Of a stretch of 64,000 nt of DNA, positions 15,826-25,000 are shown piece after piece. Below the pieces are notes generated by a model. That model worked only from the letters and a program-made list of their open reading frames with translations. It was not told where the DNA came from and searched no databases. Where the stretch lies: NCBI GenBank assembly GCA_016297415.1, contig JAEDGQ010000001.1, positions 74,674 through 138,673 of the forward strand, given 5' to 3'. The position numbers and the translations under genes were made by a program. The stretch's first letter is position 1. Each line of letters opens with the position of its first letter. The DNA comes from Treponema sp. GTDB lineage: Bacteria > Spirochaetota > Spirochaetia > Treponematales > Treponemataceae.

Positions 15826-16683
15826 ATGAAAAAAAACTTTGTTTTCTTTGATAAAAAAATTATTTCCAGATTTCTTGTAGTTTTTGCTGTTTGTGCTTTC
15901 TGCATTCTCCCTGCTGCTTCTCAAAGTTCTCAGAATAGAAATTTTCCCAACGGGTCCATTCAGGGAACTACACAGATGAATCAGAATATAAGAAATCTGA
16001 ACATTCCCAATGTAAATATTAGTGTTACTCAGCCTCAGACAGGCAGCCAGATGGCTTTCAGCCTCCAGTTGCTGCTTATGCTAACTGTCTTATCTCTAGC
16101 GCCAAGTATCCTCATTTTGACAACATGTTTTTTACGCTTTTCAATTGTTCTTGATTTTATAAAAAGGGCACTTTCTCTTCAACAGGTTCCACCCACTTCA
16201 GTATTGAACGGTATGGCTTTATTTATGACTCTTTTTGTAATGTGGCCTGTTTTTAATCAGGTATATTCTACAGCATTAAAACCTTTAAGTGATGGTAATA
16301 TAAGTCTGGAACAGGCTTATGATCAGGCCAAAAAGCCTATGAAAACTTTTATGTATTCCCAGATGATGAATGACACCAGCTATATTCAGACTTTTATGAC
16401 TATGGCTAATGAAAAACAGCCTGAAACTCTTGATGATGTTCCTATGTATGTAATCGTTCCTGCATACATTCTTCATGAACTTACTGTTGCATTTAAGATT
16501 GGTATTATTCTTTACATTCCGTTTATCGTCATTGATATGGTTGTGGCAAGTATCCTTATGAGTATGGGTATGATGATGCTGCCGCCTGTTCAAATCTCCA
16601 TGCCGTTTAAGCTTATGCTTTTTGTTCTTGTTGATGGCTGGGGACTTTTAACTCAGCAGCTGTTTGTTTCTGTAATTCACTAG
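15826..16683 (+). CDS. fliP: Flagellar export gate protein FliP
   Basis: 285 aa from the ATG at 15826 (GGAG 6 nt upstream; the TTG at 15814 sits within the Shine-Dalgarno region). A signal peptide and an Asn/Gln-rich spacer precede the conserved FliP core: LLLMLTVLSLAPSILILTTCFLRFSIVLDFIKRALSLQQ, ALFMTLFVMWPVF, VPAYILHELTVAFKIGIILYIPFIVIDMVVASILMSMGMMMLPP and LMLFVLVDGW. Forms the export pore with FliQ and FliR. Followed by fliQ after 9 bp. Confidence 0.97.
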   Translation: MKKNFVFFDKKIISRFLVVFAVCAFCILPAASQSSQNRNFPNGSIQGTTQMNQNIRNLNIPNVNISVTQPQTGSQMAFSLQLLLMLTVLSLAPSILILTTCFLRFSIVLDFIKRALSLQQVPPTSVLNGMALFMTLFVMWPVFNQVYSTALKPLSDGNISLEQAYDQAKKPMKTFMYSQMMNDTSYIQTFMTMANEKQPETLDDVPMYVIVPAYILHELTVAFKIGIILYIPFIVIDMVVASILMSMGMMMLPPVQISMPFKLMLFVLVDGWGLLTQQLFVSVIH

Positions 16684-16692
16684 GAGGCATAA

Positions 16693-16962
16693 ATGAGTAT
16701 CGGTTTTCTTGTTTCCCTGATGAGAGGAGCAGTTTTTCAGGTTTTCTATATGTGTACACCAATTCTTGGCGCTGCCTTAATTGTTGGTCTTTTTGTTGCA
16801 ATTTTTCAGGCTACAACATCAATTCAGGAACAGACTCTTACTTTTCTTCCTAAAATGGTTGTAATTCTTGGAATGCTGACTTTTTTTGGCGGTATGATGT
16901 TTGCTCAGCTCCGCGGCTATACATTTAATCTTTTTTCAATGATTCCTCAACTGGCACAATAG
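16693..16962 (+). CDS. fliQ: Flagellar export gate protein FliQ
   Basis: 89 aa, the usual FliQ length, with two hydrophobic hairpin helices (about 15-38 and 50-72) and the family pattern LIVGLFVAIFQATTSIQEQTLTFLPKMV. Good ribosome binding site AGGAGG before the ATG. Part of the FliPQR export gate. Confidence 0.97.
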   Translation: MSIGFLVSLMRGAVFQVFYMCTPILGAALIVGLFVAIFQATTSIQEQTLTFLPKMVVILGMLTFFGGMMFAQLRGYTFNLFSMIPQLAQ

Positions 16963-16969
16963 GTGAACA

Positions 16970-17782
16970 ATGCTTGAAAGGGTTGTAGGTACAGCTCCTT
17001 ATTTTCTTATTGTAGCTGTACGTTGTTTTGCAATGTTAATGACTCTTCCTCTTTTTTCCATGAGGACTATTTCTAGGTCTGCAAAACTTGCCCTTACATT
17101 TTATATGGCTTATGTCATTCTTCCGCATCTTCAATATGAATTATATTCACCTTATATAGGAAATAACGGTGCCTTTTCAATTGATTATATTCTTCTGATA
17201 ATTGGTGAAGGGTTCATCGGTATTATCATTGGTTTTTATATAAATATTATTTTTACAGCTTTCAGTACTGCAGGTCAGTTTTTTGCTTTCCAGATGGGGT
17301 TTTCTGCTTCTGAAGTTTATGACTCTTTAAGTCAGGTTGAAAATCCACTTATGGGGCAGTTCTTTAACCTTATTGCGCTTCTGATTTTTTTGAATAATCA
17401 CTGGGCTCAAAAGTTATTTACAAGTGGTTTGATTTCAAGTTTTGAAACATTAAATGTTTTTAAATTACTTCTTGAAGCTGGACGGGAAAGACTGATTGTA
17501 TTTATGCTTTCAGGACTTACAAAACTTTTTGCAGATGCTTTCATTATTGCACTTCCCATTATGGGAACACTTTTTCTTGTAACAGTAACAACTGGTATTC
17601 TTTCAAAAGCTGCTCCTCAGATGAATCTCTTGTCCGAAGGTTTTCCAATTATGATTCTTTTTGCATTTTTTATTATTACAAGCGTTCTTGGCGTACTTTG
17701 TGATTTCTTTATTGAATCCTTTGCCCAGGGATTTCAGCGGATACAGGATTTATTTGCATTCTACAGGGGAGGCGTTTTATGA
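16970..17782 (+). CDS. fliR: Flagellar export gate protein FliR
   Basis: 270 aa, with six or so membrane segments. Family features include an N-terminal FLIVAVRCFAMLMTLPLFS, an internal IGEGFIGIIIGFYINIIFTAFSTAGQFFAFQMGF and a C-terminal GFPIMILFAFFIITSVLGV. Completes the FliPQR gate. Overlaps flhB by 4 bp (ATGA), so translation is coupled. Confidence 0.96.
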   Translation: MLERVVGTAPYFLIVAVRCFAMLMTLPLFSMRTISRSAKLALTFYMAYVILPHLQYELYSPYIGNNGAFSIDYILLIIGEGFIGIIIGFYINIIFTAFSTAGQFFAFQMGFSASEVYDSLSQVENPLMGQFFNLIALLIFLNNHWAQKLFTSGLISSFETLNVFKLLLEAGRERLIVFMLSGLTKLFADAFIIALPIMGTLFLVTVTTGILSKAAPQMNLLSEGFPIMILFAFFIITSVLGVLCDFFIESFAQGFQRIQDLFAFYRGGVL

Positions 17783-18876
17783 GTTTTGAAGAAATTGACC
17801 TCCAGTGGTTTGCAGCTGAAGATGAAGGTCGTACAGAGGAACCTTCAGAGTTAAAATTACAAAAAGCCAGAGAAGAGGGCCGTGTCGCAAAAAGTCAGGA
17901 ATTGAACAGTTCTGTTGTACTTCTGATTTGTGTTATTGTTTTGATTATTTCAGCACCATATTGTTTAAGATGGTGTGAAGATGTTTTAAGATATTATTTT
18001 GTAAGAATTAATGAATCAGATTTGATGCAAAGGGAATTTTACATCGTTCTTCTATTAAATCTTGGTAAAATGGTCATTCCTTTTTCAGCTGCAGGTGGAA
18101 TTGCTGCCATAATAGCCAATCTTGTTCAAAATAAAGGTTTTATATTTTCAACAAAACCTATTGAATTTAAATTTCAGAATATTGTTCCAAAAATAGGCCA
18201 GTATCTTAAAAAGACAGTTTTCTCTTTTGAAGGGTTTATTAACGTTGTTAAATCTCTTCTTAAGGTTTTTGCAGTAGTTACTGTTGCTGTAATTGTAATC
18301 AGACTGAATATTAGTGATATTCTGGAGTTACTGCATACAAATTCTGTACGAATGGCTGCAGGAAGAATAAGTGGGTGTGCAGCTCAAATTCTTACATACT
18401 GTGCATTGATTTTTTTTGTTATTTCTATTCCTGACTACTTTGTTCAGCGACATCAGTTTATGGAAAGCATGAAAATGACAAAACAGGAAGTAAAGACTGA
18501 ATTTAAGGAACAGGAAGGAGATCCTGAAGTAAAATCAAAACTTCAGTCAGCCCAGAGAGCCCTGCTTCAGCAGAATCTTCCAAAAGCCGTTGCTGAAAGT
18601 GATGTTGTTGTAACAAACCCGACACACTATTCTGTAGCATTGAAGTATGACAGTGAAAAAAATGACCGGCCTGTGGTAAATGCAAAAGGAGCTGATCTTA
18701 TGGCCAAAAGAATCAGGGACCTGGCAGACGAAAACGGAATTCCACGAATTGAAAACGTTCCTCTTGCCCGAGGTCTCTATGCACACACGGAAGTTGGTGA
18801 TATAATACCTGATGAGTATATTCAGGCTATTGTCACTGTTTATACGCAAATCAATTATCTCAATAAAAAGAAATAG
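17779..18876 (+). CDS. flhB: Flagellar export switch protein FlhB
   Basis: 365 aa. The N-terminus carries the conserved EDEGRTEEPSELKLQKAREEGRVAKSQEL cytoplasmic stretch, followed by four membrane segments (about 45-65, 88-110, 150-175 and 195-225) and a cytoplasmic domain with the autocleavage motif NPTH at residues 280-283. Cleavage between Asn and Pro switches export from rod/hook to filament substrates. Starts in an ATGA overlap with fliR. Confidence 0.97.
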   Translation: MSFEEIDLQWFAAEDEGRTEEPSELKLQKAREEGRVAKSQELNSSVVLLICVIVLIISAPYCLRWCEDVLRYYFVRINESDLMQREFYIVLLLNLGKMVIPFSAAGGIAAIIANLVQNKGFIFSTKPIEFKFQNIVPKIGQYLKKTVFSFEGFINVVKSLLKVFAVVTVAVIVIRLNISDILELLHTNSVRMAAGRISGCAAQILTYCALIFFVISIPDYFVQRHQFMESMKMTKQEVKTEFKEQEGDPEVKSKLQSAQRALLQQNLPKAVAESDVVVTNPTHYSVALKYDSEKNDRPVVNAKGADLMAKRIRDLADENGIPRIENVPLARGLYAHTEVGDIIPDEYIQAIVTVYTQINYLNKKK

Positions 18877-18899
18877 ATTAAGTCAACCAGGGGTGGGGA

Positions 18900-21026
18900 G
18901 TGGCTAACCGAGTTTCGAATATTTTTAAAAATTCCTCTAATACAGTTATAGCATTGAGCTTAGTATTTATCTTTGTTATGCTCATTGTTCCTTTTCCTGC
19001 GCCAATAATTGATTTTATGATGATTATCAATCTTGCGCTGGGATTTATTGTTCTTCTAACTGTAATTTACACTCCAAAATCATCAAGTATTTCTTCATTT
19101 CCTAGAATCATTCTGTTTTTGACCATCTTTGGAATAGGTTTAAACATTCGTTCTACAGTTTATATTCTTTCAAACGGATATACTGGTATTGAAAAATTCG
19201 ATGCACAGATGATCAAAGCATTTGCCAATATTGTTGCAGGTGGAAACCTTACACTTGGTATTGTTGTTTTCATTATCCTTATTTTGTTTCAGGTTCTTGT
19301 TGTAACTAAAGGTGCCACCCGCGTAACAGAAGTTGCAGCCCGCTTTGCCCTGGATTCAATGAACTCCAAAATGTTCGCAGTAGATTCCGAACTCAATTCC
19401 GGATCTATTACTGAGGAACAGGCCCGTGAAAAAAAAGCTCTTATTCAGCAGGAAAGTGACTTTTTTGCAACAATGGATGGTGCTTCAAAATTCGTAAGTG
19501 GAAACGTTAAATTTGGAATTGTAGTTACCTGTGTCAACTTAATTGCAGGCATTCTCTATTCTATGATTGTAAAGAAAATGTCATTTTCTGGGGCACTTGG
19601 AACTTTCCCAATGCTTACTATTGGTGACGGTCTTTTGAGTCAGATTCCTTCTATGCTTCTTTCCATTTCAACAGGTCTTCTTGTTACTGGTTCCAGTTCA
19701 AAAGAAGTTATTGGAGAGCAGGTTAAGAAAGAATTTGCGGTTAATGGCAACATCTACATGATTACCGGCGGGGTACTTTTGTTTATGGGCCTGACATTCA
19801 TGTTGCTTGGAGGCTCAGCTTCTCTATTTTTTCTTCTTTCTGTTGTTGGCGGCGGGGTTCTGTTTATTGGATACCGGATGCAAAGATCCGAAAAAATGCA
19901 GATTGCCGCACAACAGGCCGCTGCAGCTAATTCCGGTTCTAATGAACAGAAAGGTCATAATCCAAGAGAAGTTCCTGTTGTAAATCCACCAGATCCTCTT
20001 TCTCTTGAACTTGGTATAGCCCTTGTTGAACTTGTTGATAAACAAAAGGGTGCAGAACTTCTTGAACGTGTAACAAGAATCCGTACGGAAGCAGCCCTTG
20101 AACTTGGTCTTGTTGTTCCAAGTATTCGCATTATTGATAATCTTTCTCTCGATCCTCAGGAATACTGCTTCAAGATTAATGGTATTGAAGAAGGAAAAAG
20201 TAAACTCAAACTTGGCCATTATATGTGTATTAACACAGGTATTGTTACTGAAGAGATTAAGGGTGAGCCTACAAAAGATCCTGCCTTTGGAGTTCCTGCA
20301 ATATGGATTACAGAAGATCAGCGGCTTGAAGCAGAAAGAGCCGGATATTCAGTTATTGATCCGCCAACAATTATTGCAACTCACATGACTGAAATCATTA
20401 AAGCAAAAGCTGCTAAAATTCTCAGCAGACAGGAAGTTAGTGCAATCATTAATAAAATTTCTGAAACTAACAAAGTTGTTGTTGATGAAGTTATTACAAC
20501 ATACAAATACACTTACGGTGAAATTGAAAAAATCCTTCAGGGGCTTCTTCAGGAACAGGTTTCAATCAGAAATATTGTTGCTATTCTTGAAACTCTTGCC
20601 AACTATGGAATGTATACACCTCACAATACAGCTTTCCTTATTGAAAAAGTTCGTGAGGAACTTGGACTTCAGATTTGTACTCAGTATGTAAATCCTGAAG
20701 ATAAGAAACTTTCAGTACTCAGATTAAGTGACGAATGGTCAGACTTAATTACACAATATACTGTAAATTCTCCTAACGGTGGAAAATCTTATGTTGGATT
20801 CCCTCTTGAAATAGGAAGAAAATGGATTAGCAATGTAAATGCAAGCCTTGCAGTTCTTAGAGAACGGAATTATCTTCCAATTATTCTCTGTAAGTCAGAA
20901 ATACGTGCACTTGTCAGAGAATCTCTCGAAAGAGAAATTCCAGGTACAATAGTTCTTTCTTATAATGAAGTACTTGCAGCCGGAAACAGTATTAATCTTG
21001 AAATTTTGGGAGAAATAAGTGAATAG
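18900..21026 (+). CDS. flhA: Flagellar export apparatus protein FlhA
   Basis: 708 aa from a GTG start preceded by GGGGTGGGGA. Seven to eight membrane segments fill the first 330 residues. The FHIPEP-type loop is recognisable (RVTEVAARFALDSMNSKMFAVDSELNSGSI). An Ala/Gln/Ser-rich linker leads to the cytoplasmic substrate-chaperone docking domain (about 370-705). FlhA is the nonameric ring of the export gate. flhF starts 8 bp before its stop. Confidence 0.97.
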   Translation: MANRVSNIFKNSSNTVIALSLVFIFVMLIVPFPAPIIDFMMIINLALGFIVLLTVIYTPKSSSISSFPRIILFLTIFGIGLNIRSTVYILSNGYTGIEKFDAQMIKAFANIVAGGNLTLGIVVFIILILFQVLVVTKGATRVTEVAARFALDSMNSKMFAVDSELNSGSITEEQAREKKALIQQESDFFATMDGASKFVSGNVKFGIVVTCVNLIAGILYSMIVKKMSFSGALGTFPMLTIGDGLLSQIPSMLLSISTGLLVTGSSSKEVIGEQVKKEFAVNGNIYMITGGVLLFMGLTFMLLGGSASLFFLLSVVGGGVLFIGYRMQRSEKMQIAAQQAAAANSGSNEQKGHNPREVPVVNPPDPLSLELGIALVELVDKQKGAELLERVTRIRTEAALELGLVVPSIRIIDNLSLDPQEYCFKINGIEEGKSKLKLGHYMCINTGIVTEEIKGEPTKDPAFGVPAIWITEDQRLEAERAGYSVIDPPTIIATHMTEIIKAKAAKILSRQEVSAIINKISETNKVVVDEVITTYKYTYGEIEKILQGLLQEQVSIRNIVAILETLANYGMYTPHNTAFLIEKVREELGLQICTQYVNPEDKKLSVLRLSDEWSDLITQYTVNSPNGGKSYVGFPLEIGRKWISNVNASLAVLRERNYLPIILCKSEIRALVRESLEREIPGTIVLSYNEVLAAGNSINLEILGEISE

Positions 21027-22209
21027 TAATGAATTTGTTCCGACTCATCTGACAATGACCGGAAAATCTTATGAAGATATTGTAGCCAGACTCTATCAGA
21101 TGTACGGTTCTAATTACACTGTAATAAACCGTAAAACAGATCTGAAAGGCGGGTTTCTTGGATTATTTCAGAAGCCTCAGGTAAGTGTTACATACATTGT
21201 AAAAGATAAATCTCGTCCAGAACCTGAAGATTTCAACAAATCAAAGAACAATCTGATGGGTAAAATTGGTGTTGACGCAAATACAGCCATTATTATCAAA
21301 CAGATTGCTGACATTTCTAAGAAAATTGAAAAAATTAATGACTCTGTTTCCTCAAACGATGTTCACCCGAATATTTTAAAAATTGAACAGCTTCTGGAAA
21401 TGAATGAATTTTCACACAACTTTATCAGTGTTATTTCATCAAAAATCCGAAACGAATTTACAATGCAGGAAATTGATGATTTTGATACTGTTGAAAGAAA
21501 AGTTGTTGACTGGATCGGTCAGTCCATCAAAATTTCACCAAGAATTTTTCATAAAGCACCTCATGTTATAGTTCTTGTAGGTCCAACTGGTGTTGGAAAA
21601 ACAACAACTTTGAGCAAAATGGCAGCGAATTTTATTCTCGAGGCCAGAAACAAGGGTGTACCAACTCCTGTAATCAGACTTATTACAATTGATAAAACTC
21701 GTGTTGGTGCTGAAGTTCAACTCAGAAAATTCGGCGGAATTATGAACATTCAGGTTGATAAGGCTGAAAATGCAGAAGACTTAAATACTCTTTATCAGGA
21801 ATGCAAAAACAGCGTTGATTATATTCTTATCGATTCATCAGGGTACAGTCCAAACGATTTTGAAAATATTGGAAAAATGCGTGCTATCCTTAATGTGCCG
21901 GGAATTAATTTTGAAACTTATCTCACAGTTACTGCTTCAACAAAAGCCAGTGATCTTTTACGCATAATCCAGAATTATGAGGTATTTAATTTTTCATCAG
22001 TTATCATTACAAAATGTGATGAAACATCAACTTTTGGAAATGTATTAAGCATTCTGGCAGAAAAAGGAAAATCAATTTCTTATATTACAGATGGACAGAA
22101 AGTTCCTAGAAACATCAGAAAAGCATCTGTAATTGAATTCTTAAAAAATCTCGTTGATTTTAAAATTGACAGAACACATATAGAAGATTTGTTCCCGGAG
22201 GAAAACTAA
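21019..22209 (+). CDS. flhF: Flagellar biosynthesis GTPase FlhF
   Basis: 396 aa from a GTG start (GGGAG 6 nt before), overlapping flhA by 8 bp. SRP-type GTPase: P-loop GPTGVGKTTTLSKMAANF, G2/G3 region RLITIDKTRVGAEVQLRKFG and LIDSSGYSPNDF, and G4-like TKCDETSTFGNVLS. FlhF sets flagellar position and number with FlhG. The N-terminal 170 residues are the diverged B/N-type region. Cooperates with the MinD-like protein encoded next. Confidence 0.95.
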   Translation: MNSNEFVPTHLTMTGKSYEDIVARLYQMYGSNYTVINRKTDLKGGFLGLFQKPQVSVTYIVKDKSRPEPEDFNKSKNNLMGKIGVDANTAIIIKQIADISKKIEKINDSVSSNDVHPNILKIEQLLEMNEFSHNFISVISSKIRNEFTMQEIDDFDTVERKVVDWIGQSIKISPRIFHKAPHVIVLVGPTGVGKTTTLSKMAANFILEARNKGVPTPVIRLITIDKTRVGAEVQLRKFGGIMNIQVDKAENAEDLNTLYQECKNSVDYILIDSSGYSPNDFENIGKMRAILNVPGINFETYLTVTASTKASDLLRIIQNYEVFNFSSVIITKCDETSTFGNVLSILAEKGKSISYITDGQKVPRNIRKASVIEFLKNLVDFKIDRTHIEDLFPEEN

Positions 22210-22210
22210 T

Positions 22211-23095
22211 ATGGAAGACCAGGCTCAGGAATTACGCGAATTAATGGGAAATATGGAAGCTCAGGATTCCGAAAAAAAATCAGATGATTCAGGTCATAAA
22301 ACACGTATCATTGCTGTTACCAGTGGTAAGGGTGGTGTTGGTAAGACTAATCTTGCTGTAAATATGGCTATTGCTTATGCACAACAGGGGAAAAAAGTAA
22401 TTCTTATTGACGGTGATCTTGGTATGGCCAATGTTAACGTTTTGCTGAATGTTGTTCCTCAGTACAATCTTATGCAGGTAATCAATAAACAGAAGACAAT
22501 GCAGGAAATTATTCTTGATACTGAAGTCGGAATTAAGTTTATTGCCGGTGCAAACGGATTTTCTAAAATTGCCAATCTTTCAGTTGATGAACTTGATTAC
22601 TTTGCAAAACAGTTCGCTCAGCTTGGTAATGCTGATATTATTATCATTGATACTGGTGCCGGAATTGCAAACAACGTTCTTCAGTTTGTCGCTGCAGCTG
22701 ATGAAGTTTATGTTGTAACAACTCCAGAACCAACTGCAATTACAGATGCTTATGGTATGATTAAAATCATCACTACAGAACTGGTTGACCGCCAGATTAA
22801 CATTAAGCTTCTTGTAAATCGTGTTCATTCTGCAGAAGAAGGAAAAAAGATTTCTGACAGAATTATTACTATCGTAGGGCAGTTCCTTAATTATAAGGTT
22901 GATTATATCGGATTTGTTTATGATGATTCTGTAGTTTCTGCTTCTGTAATCAGACAGAAACCATTTATGATTGTAAATCCAACATCAAAACCTGCACAGT
23001 GTATCAAACACATTGTAGGCAGAATTGAAAAAACAGATAACAGTTCAAGCGAAGGAGTTTCCAGCTTCCTTCGTAAATTTCTTAAAAAGAAATAA
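22211..23095 (+). CDS. flhG: MinD-like ATPase FlhG (YlxH)
   Basis: 294 aa. A short N-terminal FlhF-activating segment rich in Gln and Glu (DQAQELRELMG) is followed by a deviant Walker A motif SGKGGVGKTNLAVNMAIAYA, LIDGDLGMANVN, and Walker B-type IIIIDTGAGI. Limits flagellar number and stimulates FlhF GTPase. Starts 1 bp after flhF. Its stop codon lies inside the left copy of an 8-bp target duplication created by a mobile element insertion. Confidence 0.95.
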   Translation: MEDQAQELRELMGNMEAQDSEKKSDDSGHKTRIIAVTSGKGGVGKTNLAVNMAIAYAQQGKKVILIDGDLGMANVNVLLNVVPQYNLMQVINKQKTMQEIILDTEVGIKFIAGANGFSKIANLSVDELDYFAKQFAQLGNADIIIIDTGAGIANNVLQFVAAADEVYVVTTPEPTAITDAYGMIKIITTELVDRQINIKLLVNRVHSAEEGKKISDRIITIVGQFLNYKVDYIGFVYDDSVVSASVIRQKPFMIVNPTSKPAQCIKHIVGRIEKTDNSSSEGVSSFLRKFLKKK

Positions 23096-23324
23096 AACCA
23101 GGGCAAACGCATTATAACTGATTTTGTATTGAAAAATGGCGCAAAGGAGTGAAACGGCTTGCGAAAACACTCGTTTTGTGCTGCCGCGAGAGCGGCAAAC
23201 GTATATAGTTACAAGCACAAAACGCGTGTATCATGCTAGCATGCGGTTTCGACAAGACGTTTTCACGACTGGAAGCCATTTTTAGCAGGGAATATATTAT
23301 AATGCGTTTGCCCTGGAAATAAAA
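23090..23324. mobile_element. MITE-like element (219 bp) with 8-bp target duplication
   Basis: Two perfect copies of AAATAAAA (23090-23097 and 23317-23324) bracket a 219-bp block. The block has perfect 20-bp terminal inverted repeats: CCAGGGCAAACGCATTATAA at 23098-23117 and its reverse complement at 23297-23316. Inside are nested arms: AAAAATGGC (23132-23140) with GCCATTTTT (23275-23283), a 16-bp pair with one mismatch (23167-23182 with 23214-23229), and an apical GCCGC-GAGA-GCGGC hairpin. A perfect CATGCTAGCATG palindrome lies at 23232-23243. There is no open reading frame of note, so it looks non-autonomous. The inserted block is visibly richer in G and C than its flanks. It landed at the flhG stop codon without changing the protein. 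Confidence 0.85.
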
Positions 23325-23325
23325 C

Positions 23326-23354
23326 TTGACCTTAAAGACAAATTGCCTTAATCT
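23326..23354 (+). promoter_or_regulatory. Possible promoter before the 23378 gene
   Basis: TTGACC (23326-23331), 17-bp spacer, TAATCT (23349-23354). The -35 is good, the -10 poor. It starts 2 bp after the right target-site duplication, so it predates the insertion and could restore transcription of downstream genes. Confidence 0.35.
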
Positions 23355-23377
23355 TAATAAGTAGTGGGAGGAAAGAT

Positions 23378-24172
23378 ATGATAAACTTTAAGTCCGTCGG
23401 CATTTCTGCCGGAATAGGATTTGTTTTGTCATTTCTGACCGGGATAATTTCAAGAAATGCATTTGGAACTGTTTTAGTTCGTGCGTTGATTTTTGCCTTA
23501 GTCTTTGCCGGTATGGCTGCCGGTATATCCTTCCTCTATAAAATGTTTCTTTCAGATTCAGGAGAATCTCTCTCTGGTGAGACTTCAGGTTCTGCTTCTA
23601 CAACTCCTGTAACTGGAAGTAAAGTCGATATTGTAGTTTCTGACGAAAATATCGAAGACGATGATTCCGGACCTAAGTTTCATGTAGAAAACAACAGACA
23701 GGGGCTTTCTGAAAATCCTGGTGGTTCTGCTTCTTATGAAACAGCTCCGGTTCAAACAAAAACTCAGGAATTAAATGAATTATCAGCAGAATCTGTTGAA
23801 GATGTTCCTGAACAGGAAGCTTCACAGTCATTTAAACCTGTTTCCCTTGGAAATAGTGAACAGATTCCTGCTATGGATGCAATTAATCCTTCAAATCCAG
23901 CTCATCGTACGGAAGGAGACAAACCTCAGACGGCGGGTAATGGAGCAATTAATTCCGTTGATAATCTGCAGGAATTACCAGAAATTGGTGATTTTACGGA
24001 TAATAAACAGAATGATGAAAGTGATGTAATCAGTGACAGTGATTTTGCAAAAAGTTCATCCTCTTCTGGTGCCAGTTCTGCACTTTTTCCAGATGGAATG
24101 AATGCAGAGGCAAAAAACACTGATATAATGGCTCAGGCTATAAGAACACTATTGTCATCTGACAATAATTAG
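23378..24172 (+). CDS. Membrane-anchored acidic protein in the flagellar operon
   Basis: 264 aa. Two membrane segments at the N-terminus (about 6-24 and 34-57) are followed by about 200 residues of Ser/Glu/Asp/Asn/Pro-rich, probably disordered cytoplasmic tail ending NTDIMAQAIRTLLSSDNN. I recognise no domain. By position between flhG and the sigma-28 gene it matches an uncharacterised treponemal flagellar-operon gene. Strong ribosome binding site (GGGAGGAAAG). Function unknown. Confidence 0.65.
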   Translation: MINFKSVGISAGIGFVLSFLTGIISRNAFGTVLVRALIFALVFAGMAAGISFLYKMFLSDSGESLSGETSGSASTTPVTGSKVDIVVSDENIEDDDSGPKFHVENNRQGLSENPGGSASYETAPVQTKTQELNELSAESVEDVPEQEASQSFKPVSLGNSEQIPAMDAINPSNPAHRTEGDKPQTAGNGAINSVDNLQELPEIGDFTDNKQNDESDVISDSDFAKSSSSSGASSALFPDGMNAEAKNTDIMAQAIRTLLSSDNN

Positions 24173-24186
24173 TAAGGTAAAAATAT

Positions 24187-24981
24187 ATGGACGAAAATCC
24201 ACAGGTAGTAAACGATCCGGAAGAAGATAAACTCTGGATTGAATTTAAGAACACTAAATCTCCTCAGCTTAGAGACAAGCTTATCAGGCAGTATATGCCT
24301 CTCGTTAAATATGTTGCAGGTAAAGTTTCTGTAGGACTTCCTGCAAGCATGGAATTTGACGATCTGGTAGGCTTTGGACAGTTTGGTCTTCTTGATGCCA
24401 TTAACAAGTATAATCCTGAAAAGGGCGTAAAGTTTAAGACTTATGCTGTAACTCGTATCCGTGGTGCAATTTTTGACGAAATGCGTCAGCTTGACTGGGT
24501 ACCTCGTTCAGTAAGACAGAAAACAAGAGAAATTGAAGATACAATCAGCGAACTTGAATCAAAGCTTGGACGAACTGCCAGTGATTCAGAAATTGCTAAA
24601 CATATGAATCTTTCCGAAGAAGAATATCATCAGACAATTATGAAGGTTAGTGCTTCCAGTATTATTTCTTTGAATGATGTCTGGAATTCTGGAGATGACG
24701 GTGATCATCTTTCTATTGGAGATACAATTGAATCTCCTGCCAGCTTAAATCCTGATGTTCAGGTTGAAAGAGAAGAAATAAGAAAGGTTATTATTCAGGC
24801 AATTAATGAATTACCAGAGAAAGAAAAAATGGTAATTGTACTTTACTACCATGAAGACCTTACTTTCAAAGAAATCGGACAGGTTCTTGAAGTTAGTGAA
24901 TCACGCATTTCACAGCTTCATACAAAGGCAAATTTAAGATTAAGAGCAAAACTTACAAATTTCAGAAAAGGAATTATGTAA
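24187..24981 (+). CDS. fliA: Flagellar RNA polymerase sigma factor (FliA/WhiG, sigma-28)
   Basis: 264 aa. Region 2 (PLVKYVAGKVSVGLPASMEFDDLVGFGQFGLLDAINKYNPEKGVKFKTYAVTRIRGAIFDEMRQLDWVPRSVR), region 3 (ELESKLGRTASDSEIAKHMN) and region 4 (LPEKEKMVIVLYYHEDLTFKEIGQVLEVSESRISQLHTKA) are all present and of sigma-28 length. It should direct late flagellar genes. In this window the TACA-N15-GCCGATAA promoter at 4043 is a candidate target. No anti-sigma FlgM gene is seen nearby. Confidence 0.95.
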   Translation: MDENPQVVNDPEEDKLWIEFKNTKSPQLRDKLIRQYMPLVKYVAGKVSVGLPASMEFDDLVGFGQFGLLDAINKYNPEKGVKFKTYAVTRIRGAIFDEMRQLDWVPRSVRQKTREIEDTISELESKLGRTASDSEIAKHMNLSEEEYHQTIMKVSASSIISLNDVWNSGDDGDHLSIGDTIESPASLNPDVQVEREEIRKVIIQAINELPEKEKMVIVLYYHEDLTFKEIGQVLEVSESRISQLHTKANLRLRAKLTNFRKGIM

Positions 24982-25000
24982 GCCGTAAACTGGAAATATT

